From CAZNVB01 sp964651495 (GTDB lineage: Bacteria; Acidobacteriota; Aminicenantia; Aminicenantales; UBA8522): 26,381 nt of DNA. The notes beneath the pieces are model-generated. The model had not been told where the DNA came from, searched no databases, and saw only the letters and a program-made list of their open reading frames with translations. Position numbers and translations under genes: made by a program. How positions within the stretch are numbered: the stretch's first letter is position 1; each line of letters begins with the position of its first letter. Location of the stretch: NCBI GenBank assembly GCA_964651495.1, contig CAZYWP010000031.1, positions 1 to 26,381 on the forward strand, read 5' to 3'. Of the stretch, positions 15,327 through 22,620 are shown piece by piece.

Positions 15327-16706
15327 ATGAGCAATTCGGCTGACCGATATAATCTGTTTTACCGTTTTCTCCGACTGTTCGCCGACATCCGCACGGGGGA
15401 AGCTCCCAAGGCGTTTCTACTGGCCCTCAACATCTTCCTGCTTCTCCTGGCCTACTATATCCTCAAACCCCTGCGCGAAGCCCTTCTTCTGGTGGACAAG
15501 GACTCGCCCGCAGTGAAGAGCTACCTGAGCGGGGCCCAGGCCATCCTGTTCATCCTTGTCATCAAAGGTTTCAGCCGCCTCTCTTCCCGTGTTCCCCGGC
15601 ATATCCTCATCACTTGGACGACGCTTTTTTTCATCTCCAACATCGTGATTTTTTATTTTCTCAACCTCGGCGGAATGCCCATCAAGACGATGGGGATCAT
15701 ATTCTTCATCTGGGTCGGCGTCTTCAATTATTTCGTGATCGCTCAGTTCTGGGGCTTCGCCAATGACCTTTACTCAAATGATGTCGGGAAGAGGACCTTT
15801 CCTCTCATTGCCCTGGGAGCCACGTTGGGGGGAGTCGTCGGAACCCGAATGAAATGGCTCAGGGATCTCATGGGAGAGCGGTGGGAATATAAACTCATGC
15901 TGATCTCAGGGACTATTCTACTAGTCTGTATCGGCCTCGCCATCCTCATCCACAAGAGGGAAGTCCGGAAGTCCCAGGAGGAGATACAGAAAGGCCTTGC
16001 TGGAGCCGAAGCAAAGGCCAGTGTCCAGGAGAAGCCACTAAAGGCCGGAGGCGGCTTTCGCCTCGTCTTCAAAAGTCGCTACCTCCTTTACATCGCCCTC
16101 ATGATTGGCATCCTCAATTTCGTCAACGCCACGGGGGAGTACATCATCACGGATGTCCAGACCCGGGCCTCCATCGAGGCAGTTCAAACCACCGGGGCGG
16201 ATATGCAAAAATCCATTCATAGCGCGTTTATGGATTACCAGTTCCTGACCAATGTCATCGCCCTGGTCATCCAGCTCTTTTTTGTCTCGCGAATCTTCCG
16301 TTGGGTCGGCGTCAGCGGCGCGCTTCTATTCTTGCCCCTCATCGCCATGGGCGGATATGCGCTGATTTCGTTTGGGGCCGTCCTGGTGCTTGTCCGGTGG
16401 GTGAAATCGCTGGAAAATGGGACGGATTATTCGCTCCAAAACACGACGAAGGCCGCCCTTTTCTTGATTACGCCGCGGGAAGAAAAGTACAAGGCCAAGG
16501 TAGCCATCGACACGTTTTTTGTTAGGGGCGGCGACACAATCTCCGCCTTGACGGTCTTTGTAGGGACACAAATTCTCTCGCTAGCGATCGAGCAGTACGC
16601 CCTCATCAATGTCATAGGCGTGGGGATATGGATCGCTGTTTGCTTTCTGATTATGCGTGAATATAAGAAGGCTAAGTCGCCCACTATCCCTGTTCATACA
16701 TCCTAA
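15327..16706 (+). CDS. ATP/ADP-translocase-like (NTT/TlcA family) transporter without HEAT tail
   Basis: 459 residues with about 12 membrane segments. Family marks are YILKPLREALL (44-54), FWGFANDLYSNDVGKRTFPL (141-160) and, at about 360-395, ENGTDYSLQNTTKAALFLIT then EEKYKAKVAIDTFF. It stops where the HEAT tails of the two paralogues in the other operon begin, so it resembles classical NTT proteins in size. ATG 15327 has AAGGGAGGG in front, 35 bases after the kinase-like gene, in the same operon. NTT proteins typically exchange ATP for ADP across a membrane. Beside an exported kinase-like and an exported phosphatase gene, it could feed nucleotide to the periplasm. That link is inference; direction and substrate are not visible in the sequence. 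Confidence 0.85.
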   Translation: MSNSADRYNLFYRFLRLFADIRTGEAPKAFLLALNIFLLLLAYYILKPLREALLLVDKDSPAVKSYLSGAQAILFILVIKGFSRLSSRVPRHILITWTTLFFISNIVIFYFLNLGGMPIKTMGIIFFIWVGVFNYFVIAQFWGFANDLYSNDVGKRTFPLIALGATLGGVVGTRMKWLRDLMGERWEYKLMLISGTILLVCIGLAILIHKREVRKSQEEIQKGLAGAEAKASVQEKPLKAGGGFRLVFKSRYLLYIALMIGILNFVNATGEYIITDVQTRASIEAVQTTGADMQKSIHSAFMDYQFLTNVIALVIQLFFVSRIFRWVGVSGALLFLPLIAMGGYALISFGAVLVLVRWVKSLENGTDYSLQNTTKAALFLITPREEKYKAKVAIDTFFVRGGDTISALTVFVGTQILSLAIEQYALINVIGVGIWIAVCFLIMREYKKAKSPTIPVHTS

Positions 16707-16718
16707 GAGAGGGGTGAT

Positions 16719-17594
16719 TTATCTCTTCCTCAGGTCCTTGACCTTGAGGATTCCCCCCTTATCCTGGGCGATATAAAGATAGCCTTCATCGTCGACACAG
16801 ATCCCCTCCTGGTTGTCGCCCAGAAAGGCATATTGACTGACCAGCCTGCCTTCCAGCGTGATCTCGACGAAGATATTATCCGCATCGTCGACGATATTGA
16901 GAAGCCTGGTCACAGGATCATAATACATGCCCGCTGGGTCATCCATTCTGAACGGCAGAACATCGATGATCCGGGCCTCGGCCTCTGCGGCCCGGCTGGA
17001 CTTGAGAGGGACCAGGACTTTCATGATCATCGGCGGGTCCCATTGGTTGCCGACATAGAACACCCCCCCTTCCGGATGATTGATGTCAGGGACGAAAGCG
17101 AGGGACTCGATGCCGTTGTCATACTCATCAATCTGCTTCTGGAGGAAGTTGGGATCGCCCTTATATTCCCGGCTGATCGGAAATCGGCGCGTGACCTCGC
17201 CTTTCTCCGGGTCGAACTCCAGAATGATATCCTCCTGCTCCACTCCGATATAGAGGAGCCCGCTTCCGGGATCCAGGGTAATCCCCTCCAGATCCCCTTT
17301 GACCCGATATTTGGCGACGGGGGTCCCGTCCTTTTTGATCTCGGCAACGTATCCCTCATCGCTGACCACGAAAAGCGTATTCCTGTCCGGATGATAGCAG
17401 ATGCCGGAAGGCTCGGGGAAATTCTGCCGGTCGATATCGCCCCCGTAACCCTGCACATCCAGCCATTTGTAGGGGAAACGGATGTTCGGAGAATATCTTA
17501 GCGGCGAACAAGAGGCCAGGCCAAAGGCAAAGCAGACCAAGCCCAGATACCTAAGCCTCTTCAGCTTTCTCCGATGGCCCGGATAATCTGTCAC
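16719..17594 (-). CDS. SdiA-regulated (YjiK-like) beta-propeller lipoprotein
   Basis: 291 residues. The signal sequence ends in GLASC, a sound lipobox, so the protein is probably anchored in a membrane facing the periplasm or outside. The body shows repeated propeller-blade patterns typical of the SdiA-regulated/phytase-esterase-like family: EPSGICYHPDRNTLFVVSDEG, DLEGITLDPGSGLLYIG, GIESLAFVPD, DPAGMYYDPVTRLLNIV and NQEGICVDDEGYLYIAQD. The biochemical role of the family is not settled. The start is GTG 17594 with a weak AGGCGG site. It converges with the NTT transporter gene (12 bases apart), where a short AAGAGA/TCTCTT stem may help end both transcripts. It has no operon partner. Confidence 0.82.
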   Translation of the reverse strand: MTDYPGHRRKLKRLRYLGLVCFAFGLASCSPLRYSPNIRFPYKWLDVQGYGGDIDRQNFPEPSGICYHPDRNTLFVVSDEGYVAEIKKDGTPVAKYRVKGDLEGITLDPGSGLLYIGVEQEDIILEFDPEKGEVTRRFPISREYKGDPNFLQKQIDEYDNGIESLAFVPDINHPEGGVFYVGNQWDPPMIMKVLVPLKSSRAAEAEARIIDVLPFRMDDPAGMYYDPVTRLLNIVDDADNIFVEITLEGRLVSQYAFLGDNQEGICVDDEGYLYIAQDKGGILKVKDLRKR

Positions 17595-17630
17595 TAGCCG
17601 CCTATTGATATGAACGCATAAAGTGATGAG

Positions 17631-17710
17631 TCATTGCGAGGAACGAAGTGACGAAGCAATCTCCACCGGACAGGACAGATTGCTTCGCTCCCAACGGTCG
17701 CTCGCAATGA
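17631..17710. repeat. 80-bp nested palindromic intergenic repeat
   Basis: The outer arms TCATTGCGAG (17631-17640) and CTCGCAATGA (17701-17710) are exact reverse complements. Inside, 17652-17662 and 17677-17687 form a second perfect 11-bp stem around a 14-base loop. This TCATTGCGAG...GAAGCAATCT type of element is familiar as a dispersed extragenic palindrome in many bacterial genomes. No transposase is present, so it would be a non-autonomous copy. Confidence 0.75.
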
Positions 17711-17856
17711 CAACGTAAGACAAATAATTGCGTTCATAATGGAAACCGCTGCCCGGCAGAGACGTTAACAGGGCATCCGCCGACGCCGGGAAGGAGCACT
17801 TTATACCAGAAAGAAAAGGCCTGTCAACACCGCCGCGAGCCGCTGCGAGATATAAC

Positions 17857-17885
17857 TTGATTTTCACGGCAAACGCACTTATGAT
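17857..17885 (+). promoter_or_regulatory. Sigma-70 promoter for the tandem secreted-kinase genes
   Basis: TTGATT (17857-17862), 17 bases, then TATGAT (17880-17885). The expected start near 17892 leaves only about 6 bases before ATG 17898, which argues for the downstream start at 17937. Confidence 0.6.
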
Positions 17886-17936
17886 TAAGACACTCGAATG
17901 AACGGGAAAAAAGCGATTAGAGCAGGGAGTGTACAA

Positions 17937-18773
17937 ATGAGAGGAAAAGGGTTTGTTTTGGCGTTTTTTGCGCTGCTTTTCCTAATCGTGCCTTCCTCCT
18001 TCAGTCAATTCACCGCCGAAGAGATCGCTCAGAGGGCGCAGTGGGAAGAGTTCCTCCAGGCGGCCGAAATCACCCGCTGGGAGGAGATCGGCGAGGGAGT
18101 GACCAAGCCGCTCAAGCTCTACATGAAGATGGGAGATGTTGAATCGAAGGCGTGCTGGAAGAACCCGCACGGCATGCAGCAGGGTTTTCTCGAGGGCTGG
18201 CAGTACGAGATCGCCGCCTACCGGCTCGATAAGCTCATCGGGCTGAATATGGTGCCGCCGGCGGTGGAGCGTGAATTCAAAGGCAAAACGGGCGCTTTGG
18301 TGTTCTGGGTGACGAGCGAACACAGCCTGCTCGAGATCGAAGATGAAAATATCAAGATGCCGGAATGGGCGCTCCCCCAGATTAATGACATGAAATATAT
18401 CACCCGGGCATGGGACAGCCTGATCGCTAATGACGACCGGACGCAGCAGAACATTCGCTACACTAAGGACTGGAGGACGCTCCTGATCGACCATTCCCGG
18501 TCATTTCGGTCCACCAAGGAATTTACCCAAAAGCTGATGTGCGGTCGGAACGGACTGAAGGTCTCCGCCGAAGGCCGTCCCTTTCTATTCCGCCGGCTAC
18601 CCCGCACTTTTGTCGAGAAAGTAAAGGGGCTGGATTTCAAGAGCATCAAAGAGGCGGTCGGCCCCTACCTGGAGGATAAAGAAATCGAGGCTATCGTCAA
18701 ACGCAAGGCGCTTCTGCTGGCCGAGATCGACGAAATGATCAAAGAGAGCGGCGAAGGCAAGGTCATCTATTAG
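17937..18773 (+). CDS. Secreted Fam20-like kinase-fold protein, copy 2
   Basis: 278 residues from ATG 17937, preceded by a GGGAG site; ATG 17898 is in frame but lacks a ribosome site and lies almost at the predicted transcript start. A cleavable signal peptide (1-23, ending SSFS) is clear. The mature part has WEEFL (36-40), GVTKPLKLYM (54-63), CWKNPHG with Lys75, GWQYEIAAYRLDKLIGLNMVPP (88-108), IANDDRTQQN (163-172) and IDHSRSF with Asp185. This order matches the Fam20 secretory-kinase core: FKP lysine, AEIAAFHLDR glutamate helix with VPP, the GNMDRH catalytic loop, and the DNGRGF metal aspartate. Thr replaces the usual His of DRH, while the catalytic Asp167 is kept. HipA- or PI3K-like kinases share the general pattern but not the EIAAY...VPP block. 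The substrate is unknown. Confidence 0.7.
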   Translation: MRGKGFVLAFFALLFLIVPSSFSQFTAEEIAQRAQWEEFLQAAEITRWEEIGEGVTKPLKLYMKMGDVESKACWKNPHGMQQGFLEGWQYEIAAYRLDKLIGLNMVPPAVEREFKGKTGALVFWVTSEHSLLEIEDENIKMPEWALPQINDMKYITRAWDSLIANDDRTQQNIRYTKDWRTLLIDHSRSFRSTKEFTQKLMCGRNGLKVSAEGRPFLFRRLPRTFVEKVKGLDFKSIKEAVGPYLEDKEIEAIVKRKALLLAEIDEMIKESGEGKVIY

Positions 18774-18846
18774 GGGCAGCGAGCCCGGACCTTGTTTATA
18801 TAGACAACTTTGCAATCCTAATGCCTGCCAAGGAAAGGAGGGCCGA

Positions 18847-19677
18847 ATGAGAAAGCTGCTTGTGATTTCCGGCTTTTCTTTTATTCTTTTCTCCCTGACA
18901 GTCCTCCCCTCTTTCTGCCAGTTTCTCCCGGATGAGATCGCCGAAAGACAGAAATGGGAAGACTTCCTGCTCAACGCCAACGTGATCAAATCGGAGCAGA
19001 TGGTCGGACCCGAATCCGTAACCAGCCCCTGGCACCTCACCCTGGAACAGGGCGGCATCACCAAAGACGGGCTCTGGAAGGATGTCGATGGAAGAGTCAA
19101 AGGCTACATCGAGGGTTGGAGATTCGAGATCGCCGCTTACCAGTTCGATAGGTATCTGGGACTTAACATGGTCCCGCCGACGGTGGAAAAGCGGTTCCGG
19201 GAAAACCGGGGCTCCTGCCAGCTCTGGGTGGACTACTGGAAGACCTTGAAAAAGATCAAAGCCGAGAAAATCAAAGTCCCTCCCAGGTTTGTCTTCGGTT
19301 ATAACCGGGCGCTTTACCTCCAGAGGGCGTTCGACAACCTGATCGGCAACGAGGACCGCCACCAGAATAATTACTTCTTCACCGAGGACTGGCGGATGAT
19401 TCTCCCCGACCACTCCCGCAGCTTCCGGACGGGCGGGAAATGGACCAAAGAGCTGCTCTACACCGAAAAGCACAAGGAAGGGCCGATGGTCATGCGCGAG
19501 CTGCCGCGGGCCCTCTACGAGAAGATCAAATCCCTGAATTACGACATCATCAAAGGATTTGTCGGAGAGTACCTGTCGGACGACGAGATCAACGCCGTCC
19601 TGGCGCGCAAGGATCTGATCATCAAGGAAATCGAGAAGCTTGTCCAGCAGAATGGCGAGGAAAAAGTCCTCTACTAA
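18847..19677 (+). CDS. Secreted Fam20-like kinase-fold protein, copy 3, motifs intact
   Basis: 276 residues. ATG 18847 follows GAAAGGAGGG, a very strong ribosome site. The signal peptide covers about 1-24. This is the best preserved of the three paralogues: LWKDVDG with Lys78, RFEIAAYQFDRYLGLNMVPP (92-111) with Glu94, IGNEDRHQNN (166-175) with catalytic Asp170 and metal-ligand Asn175 by family analogy, EDWR, and PDHSRSF with Asp188. It is a tandem duplicate of the preceding gene, 73 bases apart, and probably shares its transcript. The protein should work outside the cytoplasm, so it would need ATP there; an NTT-type permease is encoded 2 kb upstream. Kinase activity and fold are inferred from motifs, not from any search. 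Confidence 0.72.
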   Translation: MRKLLVISGFSFILFSLTVLPSFCQFLPDEIAERQKWEDFLLNANVIKSEQMVGPESVTSPWHLTLEQGGITKDGLWKDVDGRVKGYIEGWRFEIAAYQFDRYLGLNMVPPTVEKRFRENRGSCQLWVDYWKTLKKIKAEKIKVPPRFVFGYNRALYLQRAFDNLIGNEDRHQNNYFFTEDWRMILPDHSRSFRTGGKWTKELLYTEKHKEGPMVMRELPRALYEKIKSLNYDIIKGFVGEYLSDDEINAVLARKDLIIKEIEKLVQQNGEEKVLY

Positions 19678-20096
19678 GCCTCGGCCGGCCCGGCAGCAAG
19701 CTTTTTGTACATCGTCAGGATATTCTCGCCGTCTTCCCGCCGGTAGGAGAACCCGTCCATCAGGCGTCGGGCCAGGAAAACGCCCAGGCCTCCCTTTCGT
19801 CCCTGACCGACCAGGTCTTTGAGGCGCGGTTTCTTGATCCCGCAGGGATCGAAGGGAATTCCGCTGTCGCGGATCTCAAGATAAAATTTATCGTCTTGAT
19901 CCCATACGATTACGGTAAGATCTCCGACCGCGTCGGGATAAGCGTAACGCATGACGTTGGTGCATATCTCCACCAGGGCCAACTCGACCTTGAAATAATC
20001 CTCTTCGCTGAGATCGAAGGCAACGAGGTTCTCCCGCAAAAAATTCCGGATCATATCGAGCTCCCTGAGCTCGCTCCGGACCGTGAGCGTGTTCAT
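19674..20096 (-). CDS. RsbW-like anti-sigma histidine-kinase-type ATPase
   Basis: A 140-residue single GHKL ATPase domain. The N-box is ELALVEICTNVMRYAY (Glu43, Asn47), the G1 box IRDSGIPFDP (Asp77, Gly79), and the G2 region GQGRKGGLGVFLARRLMD. This is the HATPase_c_2 form found in SpoIIAB/RsbW serine kinases that phosphorylate STAS proteins and may bind sigma factors. The window also has a STAS protein and a PP2C phosphatase, so it could complete a partner switch although it is 9.5 kb away. The last codons overlap the end of the convergent secreted-kinase gene by 4 bases. ATG 20096 has only a weak site. Its true partners cannot be told from sequence. Confidence 0.88.
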   Translation of the reverse strand: MNTLTVRSELRELDMIRNFLRENLVAFDLSEEDYFKVELALVEICTNVMRYAYPDAVGDLTVIVWDQDDKFYLEIRDSGIPFDPCGIKKPRLKDLVGQGRKGGLGVFLARRLMDGFSYRREDGENILTMYKKLAAGPAEA

Positions 20097-20200
20097 CTCG
20101 AGTCTAGTGCTTCGCGATCGAAAAAAAATGCCGGCCTCTCCGGAAATTTTATCAAAAAACTCATTTCAAGAAAAGCGAATTCCGAATTGCCTAAACATCT

Positions 20201-20229
20201 CCATTCCCATGATGGGAATGGGTTCTGTC
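20201..20229. repeat. Palindrome sharing its core with the 324-441 element
   Basis: CCATTCCCAT (20201-20210) and ATGGGAATGG (20212-20221) are perfect 10-bp arms around one base. The sequence then runs on as GTTCTGTC, so 20214-20229 closely matches the reverse complement of the right arm at 324-441. It lies between the RsbW-like gene and the ABC permease gene and may act as a stem in their intergenic RNA. Confidence 0.5.
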
Positions 20230-20241
20230 ACGGCGCGCTCA

Positions 20242-21009
20242 TCATTTGATCAACCGCCTTTTCATGGACTTGAGGCCGATATAGAAGGCGATCACCTCAA
20301 GAACCAGAATGACCAGAAAATTCCAGATCAACCCAGAGTCGAACTCGCCGGAGAAGACCGCCCGCGAAATCTTGACGGCGTGGGTGAGCGGCATGAACTC
20401 GGAGAGCGTCTTCATCCAGGCCGGGAACCTGTCCAGGGGAAAGAACACGCCGGAAAAGAAAAGCATGGGGGTGATGATGAGCTCGGTGTAATAGTTAAAA
20501 AAGTCGAAGCTGGGGGATACGGATGTCACGATCATGGCCAGTGAGCCAAACAGGATGCCGATGAAAACCATGAGCACGAGGAGAAGCAACAGGCTGAGGA
20601 CCGAGACCGGAAACACCCCCATGAAGATGGCGACGGTCATCATCAGGATCCCACTGACCAGGCCCCTGAAGGCTCCCCAGGCGATGTCGCCAGCCACGGC
20701 GTCCTCGGCGGAGACGGGGGTGGCGATCAGGGAATCATAGATCTTTTCATGAATCATCTTGACGAAGGTCCCATAGAGGCACTCGAACGTGGAGGACAGC
20801 ATCACGGATGAAACGAGCACGCCCGGGACGAGAAAATAGAGATAGGGCTTCCCGCCGAAGTACCCGATATAGGATCCCATCCCGATACCGAAGGTGACGA
20901 GATAAAATAGCGGCTCGATCAGGCTGACCAGGAACGTCGGGACGACGAACCTCTTGTAGGAGACGAGGTTGCGGAGGAAAACATAGTAAACCCGGTAAGA
21001 GAGGTTCAT
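20242..21009 (-). CDS. ABC-2 type transporter permease (NodJ/DrrB-like)
   Basis: 255 residues with about six membrane segments and the ABC-2 pattern: an amphipathic N-terminus (VYYVFLRNLVSYKRF), FLVPGVLVSSVMLSSTFE, and the C-terminal block ITPMLFFSGVFFPLDRFPAWMKTLSEFMPLTHAVKISRA that is characteristic of NodJ-like exporters. Its ATG overlaps the stop of the ATPase gene by 4 bases (ATGA), so the two are translationally coupled and form one exporter. Such pairs move lipids, polysaccharides, lipo-oligosaccharides or drugs outward; the cargo here is unknown. Confidence 0.92.
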   Translation of the reverse strand: MNLSYRVYYVFLRNLVSYKRFVVPTFLVSLIEPLFYLVTFGIGMGSYIGYFGGKPYLYFLVPGVLVSSVMLSSTFECLYGTFVKMIHEKIYDSLIATPVSAEDAVAGDIAWGAFRGLVSGILMMTVAIFMGVFPVSVLSLLLLLVLMVFIGILFGSLAMIVTSVSPSFDFFNYYTELIITPMLFFSGVFFPLDRFPAWMKTLSEFMPLTHAVKISRAVFSGEFDSGLIWNFLVILVLEVIAFYIGLKSMKRRLIK

Positions 21010-21923
21010 TCGATCAGGCCCCTCCCCGTGAGCTTTAGGAAAACGTCCTCGAGTGTCGCCGGCCGGGTGAGATAATTATGGAGGTCGATCTCGACGAGCT
21101 TCCTCATCAAGTCGTGCCCGTCGCGGCAGTAAAAATACAGCGTGTCCCCCACCCGCTCGTGCCCGCAGGAATATGAGGACAACTGTCCGATGAGTTTTTT
21201 GTCCTCCTCCGGCAGGACGCGGATTTCGATGACTTCCCGCCCGATCTCGTCGGCCACCAGCCTGGAGGGAATCCCCTCTTTCAGGATTTTCCCTTGGTGC
21301 ATGACGACGATCCGGTCGCAGAGCTGCTGGGCCTCCTCCATATACTGCGTCGTCAGGATCAAGGTCGTCCCCTGAGTTTTGAGCTGCCGGAGCCGCTGCC
21401 AGATTAAATGCCGCGCTTGGGGGTCGAGGCCCGTCGTCGGCTCGTCGGCGACGATGAGCTTGGGCTGGTTAAGCAGTGCCCTGGCCACCTGAAGCCTCCG
21501 CTTCATGCCGGTCGAGAGCTCGTTGATCTTGCATGACCGCTTGGCCTCGAGCTCGACGAATTTGAGGAGTTCCGCGATCCGCTTTTTCGCTTCGCGCCTC
21601 CGGATATCGAAAAATCGGGCGAAAATGATGAGGTTCTCGTAGACGGTGAGGTCAACGTCCAGGGTGATCTCCTGGGGGATTGTCCCGGTCATCATTTTCA
21701 CTGCCCGGTTGTCCACCTGCGCGGGAAGCCCGTTGACCAGAAGAGTGCCCGACGTGACCGGAGAAACGCAGTGGATCATCTTGACGGTCGTGGTCTTGCC
21801 GGCGCCGTTCGGCCCCAGAAAACCGAAACACTCCCCCTCCTGGATATCGAATGAGATGCCGTCGACGGCCGTAAGCGTGCCGTATTTTTTGCGCAGGTCC
21901 CTCGCCGAAACAAGAATATTCAT
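21006..21923 (-). CDS. ABC transporter ATP-binding protein (NodI/DrrA-like)
   Basis: 305 residues. Walker A is GFLGPNGAGKTTT, the Q-loop region TGTIPQEITLD, the signature LSTGMKRRLQVARAL, Walker B KLIVADEPTTGLD, and the H-loop TTQYMEEAQ. A C-terminal ~75-residue extension is common in the DrrA/NodI subfamily. I chose ATG 21923; a TTG at 21941 would lie on the -10 box of the likely promoter. It pairs with the overlapping permease gene downstream. Divergent from the HicB-like gene across an intergenic region with two strong hairpins. Confidence 0.93.
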   Translation of the reverse strand: MNILVSARDLRKKYGTLTAVDGISFDIQEGECFGFLGPNGAGKTTTVKMIHCVSPVTSGTLLVNGLPAQVDNRAVKMMTGTIPQEITLDVDLTVYENLIIFARFFDIRRREAKKRIAELLKFVELEAKRSCKINELSTGMKRRLQVARALLNQPKLIVADEPTTGLDPQARHLIWQRLRQLKTQGTTLILTTQYMEEAQQLCDRIVVMHQGKILKEGIPSRLVADEIGREVIEIRVLPEEDKKLIGQLSSYSCGHERVGDTLYFYCRDGHDLMRKLVEIDLHNYLTRPATLEDVFLKLTGRGLIE

Positions 21924-21940
21924 GGCTTTATAAGCCCTCA

Positions 21941-21946
21941 ATTATA
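21941..21946 (-). promoter_or_regulatory. Perfect -10 box upstream of the ABC operon
   Basis: TATAAT on the minus strand, 17 bases before ATG 21923, which implies a leader of about 11 bases. No good -35 was found at the right distance, so an activator or an alternative recognition may be needed. Confidence 0.35.
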
Positions 21947-21970
21947 CACTGCCCACCCCCTTCCCGCCAG

Positions 21971-21998
21971 GATTTTTCCGGGATTCGTCGGAAAAATC
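21971..21998. repeat. Perfect 10-bp inverted repeat in the divergent intergenic region
   Basis: GATTTTTCCG (21971-21980) and CGGAAAAATC (21989-21998) are exact complements around 8 bases. It sits about 25-50 bases upstream of the ABC -10 box, a usual place for an operator or activator site. It could equally be a short repeat. Confidence 0.5.
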
Positions 21999-22012
21999 GC
22001 GCTCCGGTTTTG

Positions 22013-22033
22013 CCCCTCCCCTGGAGGGAGGGG
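22013..22033. repeat. C/G-rich hairpin, common intergenic repeat type
   Basis: CCCCTCCC (22013-22020) and GGGAGGGG (22026-22033) form a perfect 8-bp stem with loop CTGGA, followed by TGTTGGGGAGGGGG. This CCCTCCC...GGGAGGG...GGGGAGGGG pattern is a familiar kind of dispersed bacterial intergenic repeat. No T-run follows directly; TTTTTT occurs about 18 bases later. Confidence 0.5.
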
Positions 22034-22221
22034 ATGTTGGGGAGGGGGATATTTTTTCGCCATATTTCACGCCTAGTCCGGGCGAATACATTTTATTTAG
22101 GATCACCCGCAACAAAATCCCCCGACCGAGCGTATATCTTTATGAGAGGCTAGAGAATCTAATGGCGCAAGAGAAGATGAAAGAAGGAGCAGAAGAAAAA
22201 GGTGGGTGAGTGAGGTGGAAA

Positions 22222-22488
22222 ATGAAAGGAACGGCAGCGATGAAAGAATCCAACCCAATCGATATTAATACGGAAACACGGCATTTTTTCTATTCCTGCC
22301 CGGGCCTGGACCTTTGGTCGGTCGGAAAAACCAGGGAAGAAGCCGAAAGAAAGCTCAGGGAAGATATCGCCATCCTGTTAACGCGCTGCTCCAAGTACAA
22401 CGCACTGGATAAGCTGCTGGAGGACCGCGCCTCCGTAGCTCTCGAGATCAGGGCTTCCCGACACCCGGACGGATTAGCTTCTTTATAG
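22222..22488 (+). CDS. HicB-like (UPF0150) small protein, orphan
   Basis: 88 residues from ATG 22222 (GAGGTGG in front); ATG 22240, with AAAGGA 9 bases ahead, is an alternative. The core FYSCPGLDLWSVGKTREEAERKLREDIAILL has the beta-beta-alpha pattern of HicB/UPF0150 antitoxin-type domains: a degraded RNase-H-like fold with a glycine-rich turn and an EA...K.A helix. No DNA-binding tail is evident and no HicA-like toxin lies beside it. It may be a solitary domain, a remnant, or a regulator. The call is tentative. Confidence 0.5.
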   Translation: MKGTAAMKESNPIDINTETRHFFYSCPGLDLWSVGKTREEAERKLREDIAILLTRCSKYNALDKLLEDRASVALEIRASRHPDGLASL

Positions 22489-22565
22489 CGGACTCTTGAA
22501 TTATTAAGAATTCCCGGGCGCTATATCTCGAGGGCCCACCGATATTTTATTCTTATTAGCTCAAT

Positions 22566-22595
22566 TTGACATCTTATCAGGACCCGGTTTATCAT
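22566..22595 (+). promoter_or_regulatory. Sigma-70 promoter for the beta-helix/kinase operon
   Basis: A perfect TTGACA (22566-22571), 18 bases, then TATCAT (22590-22595). The predicted leader is about 19 bases and includes the GGAGCGAG site before ATG 22621. Confidence 0.6.
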
Positions 22596-22620
22596 CCCGG
22601 ACGATGGAGCGAGACAAAAG

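Larger units (their letters stand above)
17595..17936. other. Intergenic region between divergent genes
   Basis: No gene is seen. It contains the palindromic repeat at 17631-17710 and the promoter at 17857-17885. The remaining DNA (about 17711-17856) shows no clear coding frame or strong dyad. Confidence 0.6.

Noticed and set aside
17631..17710. A CRISPR-like or terminator structure
   Set aside because: There is only one unit, no spacer series and no T-run; it is a dispersed palindromic repeat.
17898..17936. An upstream ATG start for the second secreted kinase
   Set aside because: It would add 13 polar residues before the signal peptide, has no ribosome site, and is about 6 bases from the predicted transcript start.
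14446..19677. HipA-type toxin kinase for the three secreted paralogues
   Set aside because: They share the DRHxxN idea with HipA, but they have signal peptides, lack a HipB partner, and carry the EIAAY...VPP block that fits Fam20 better.
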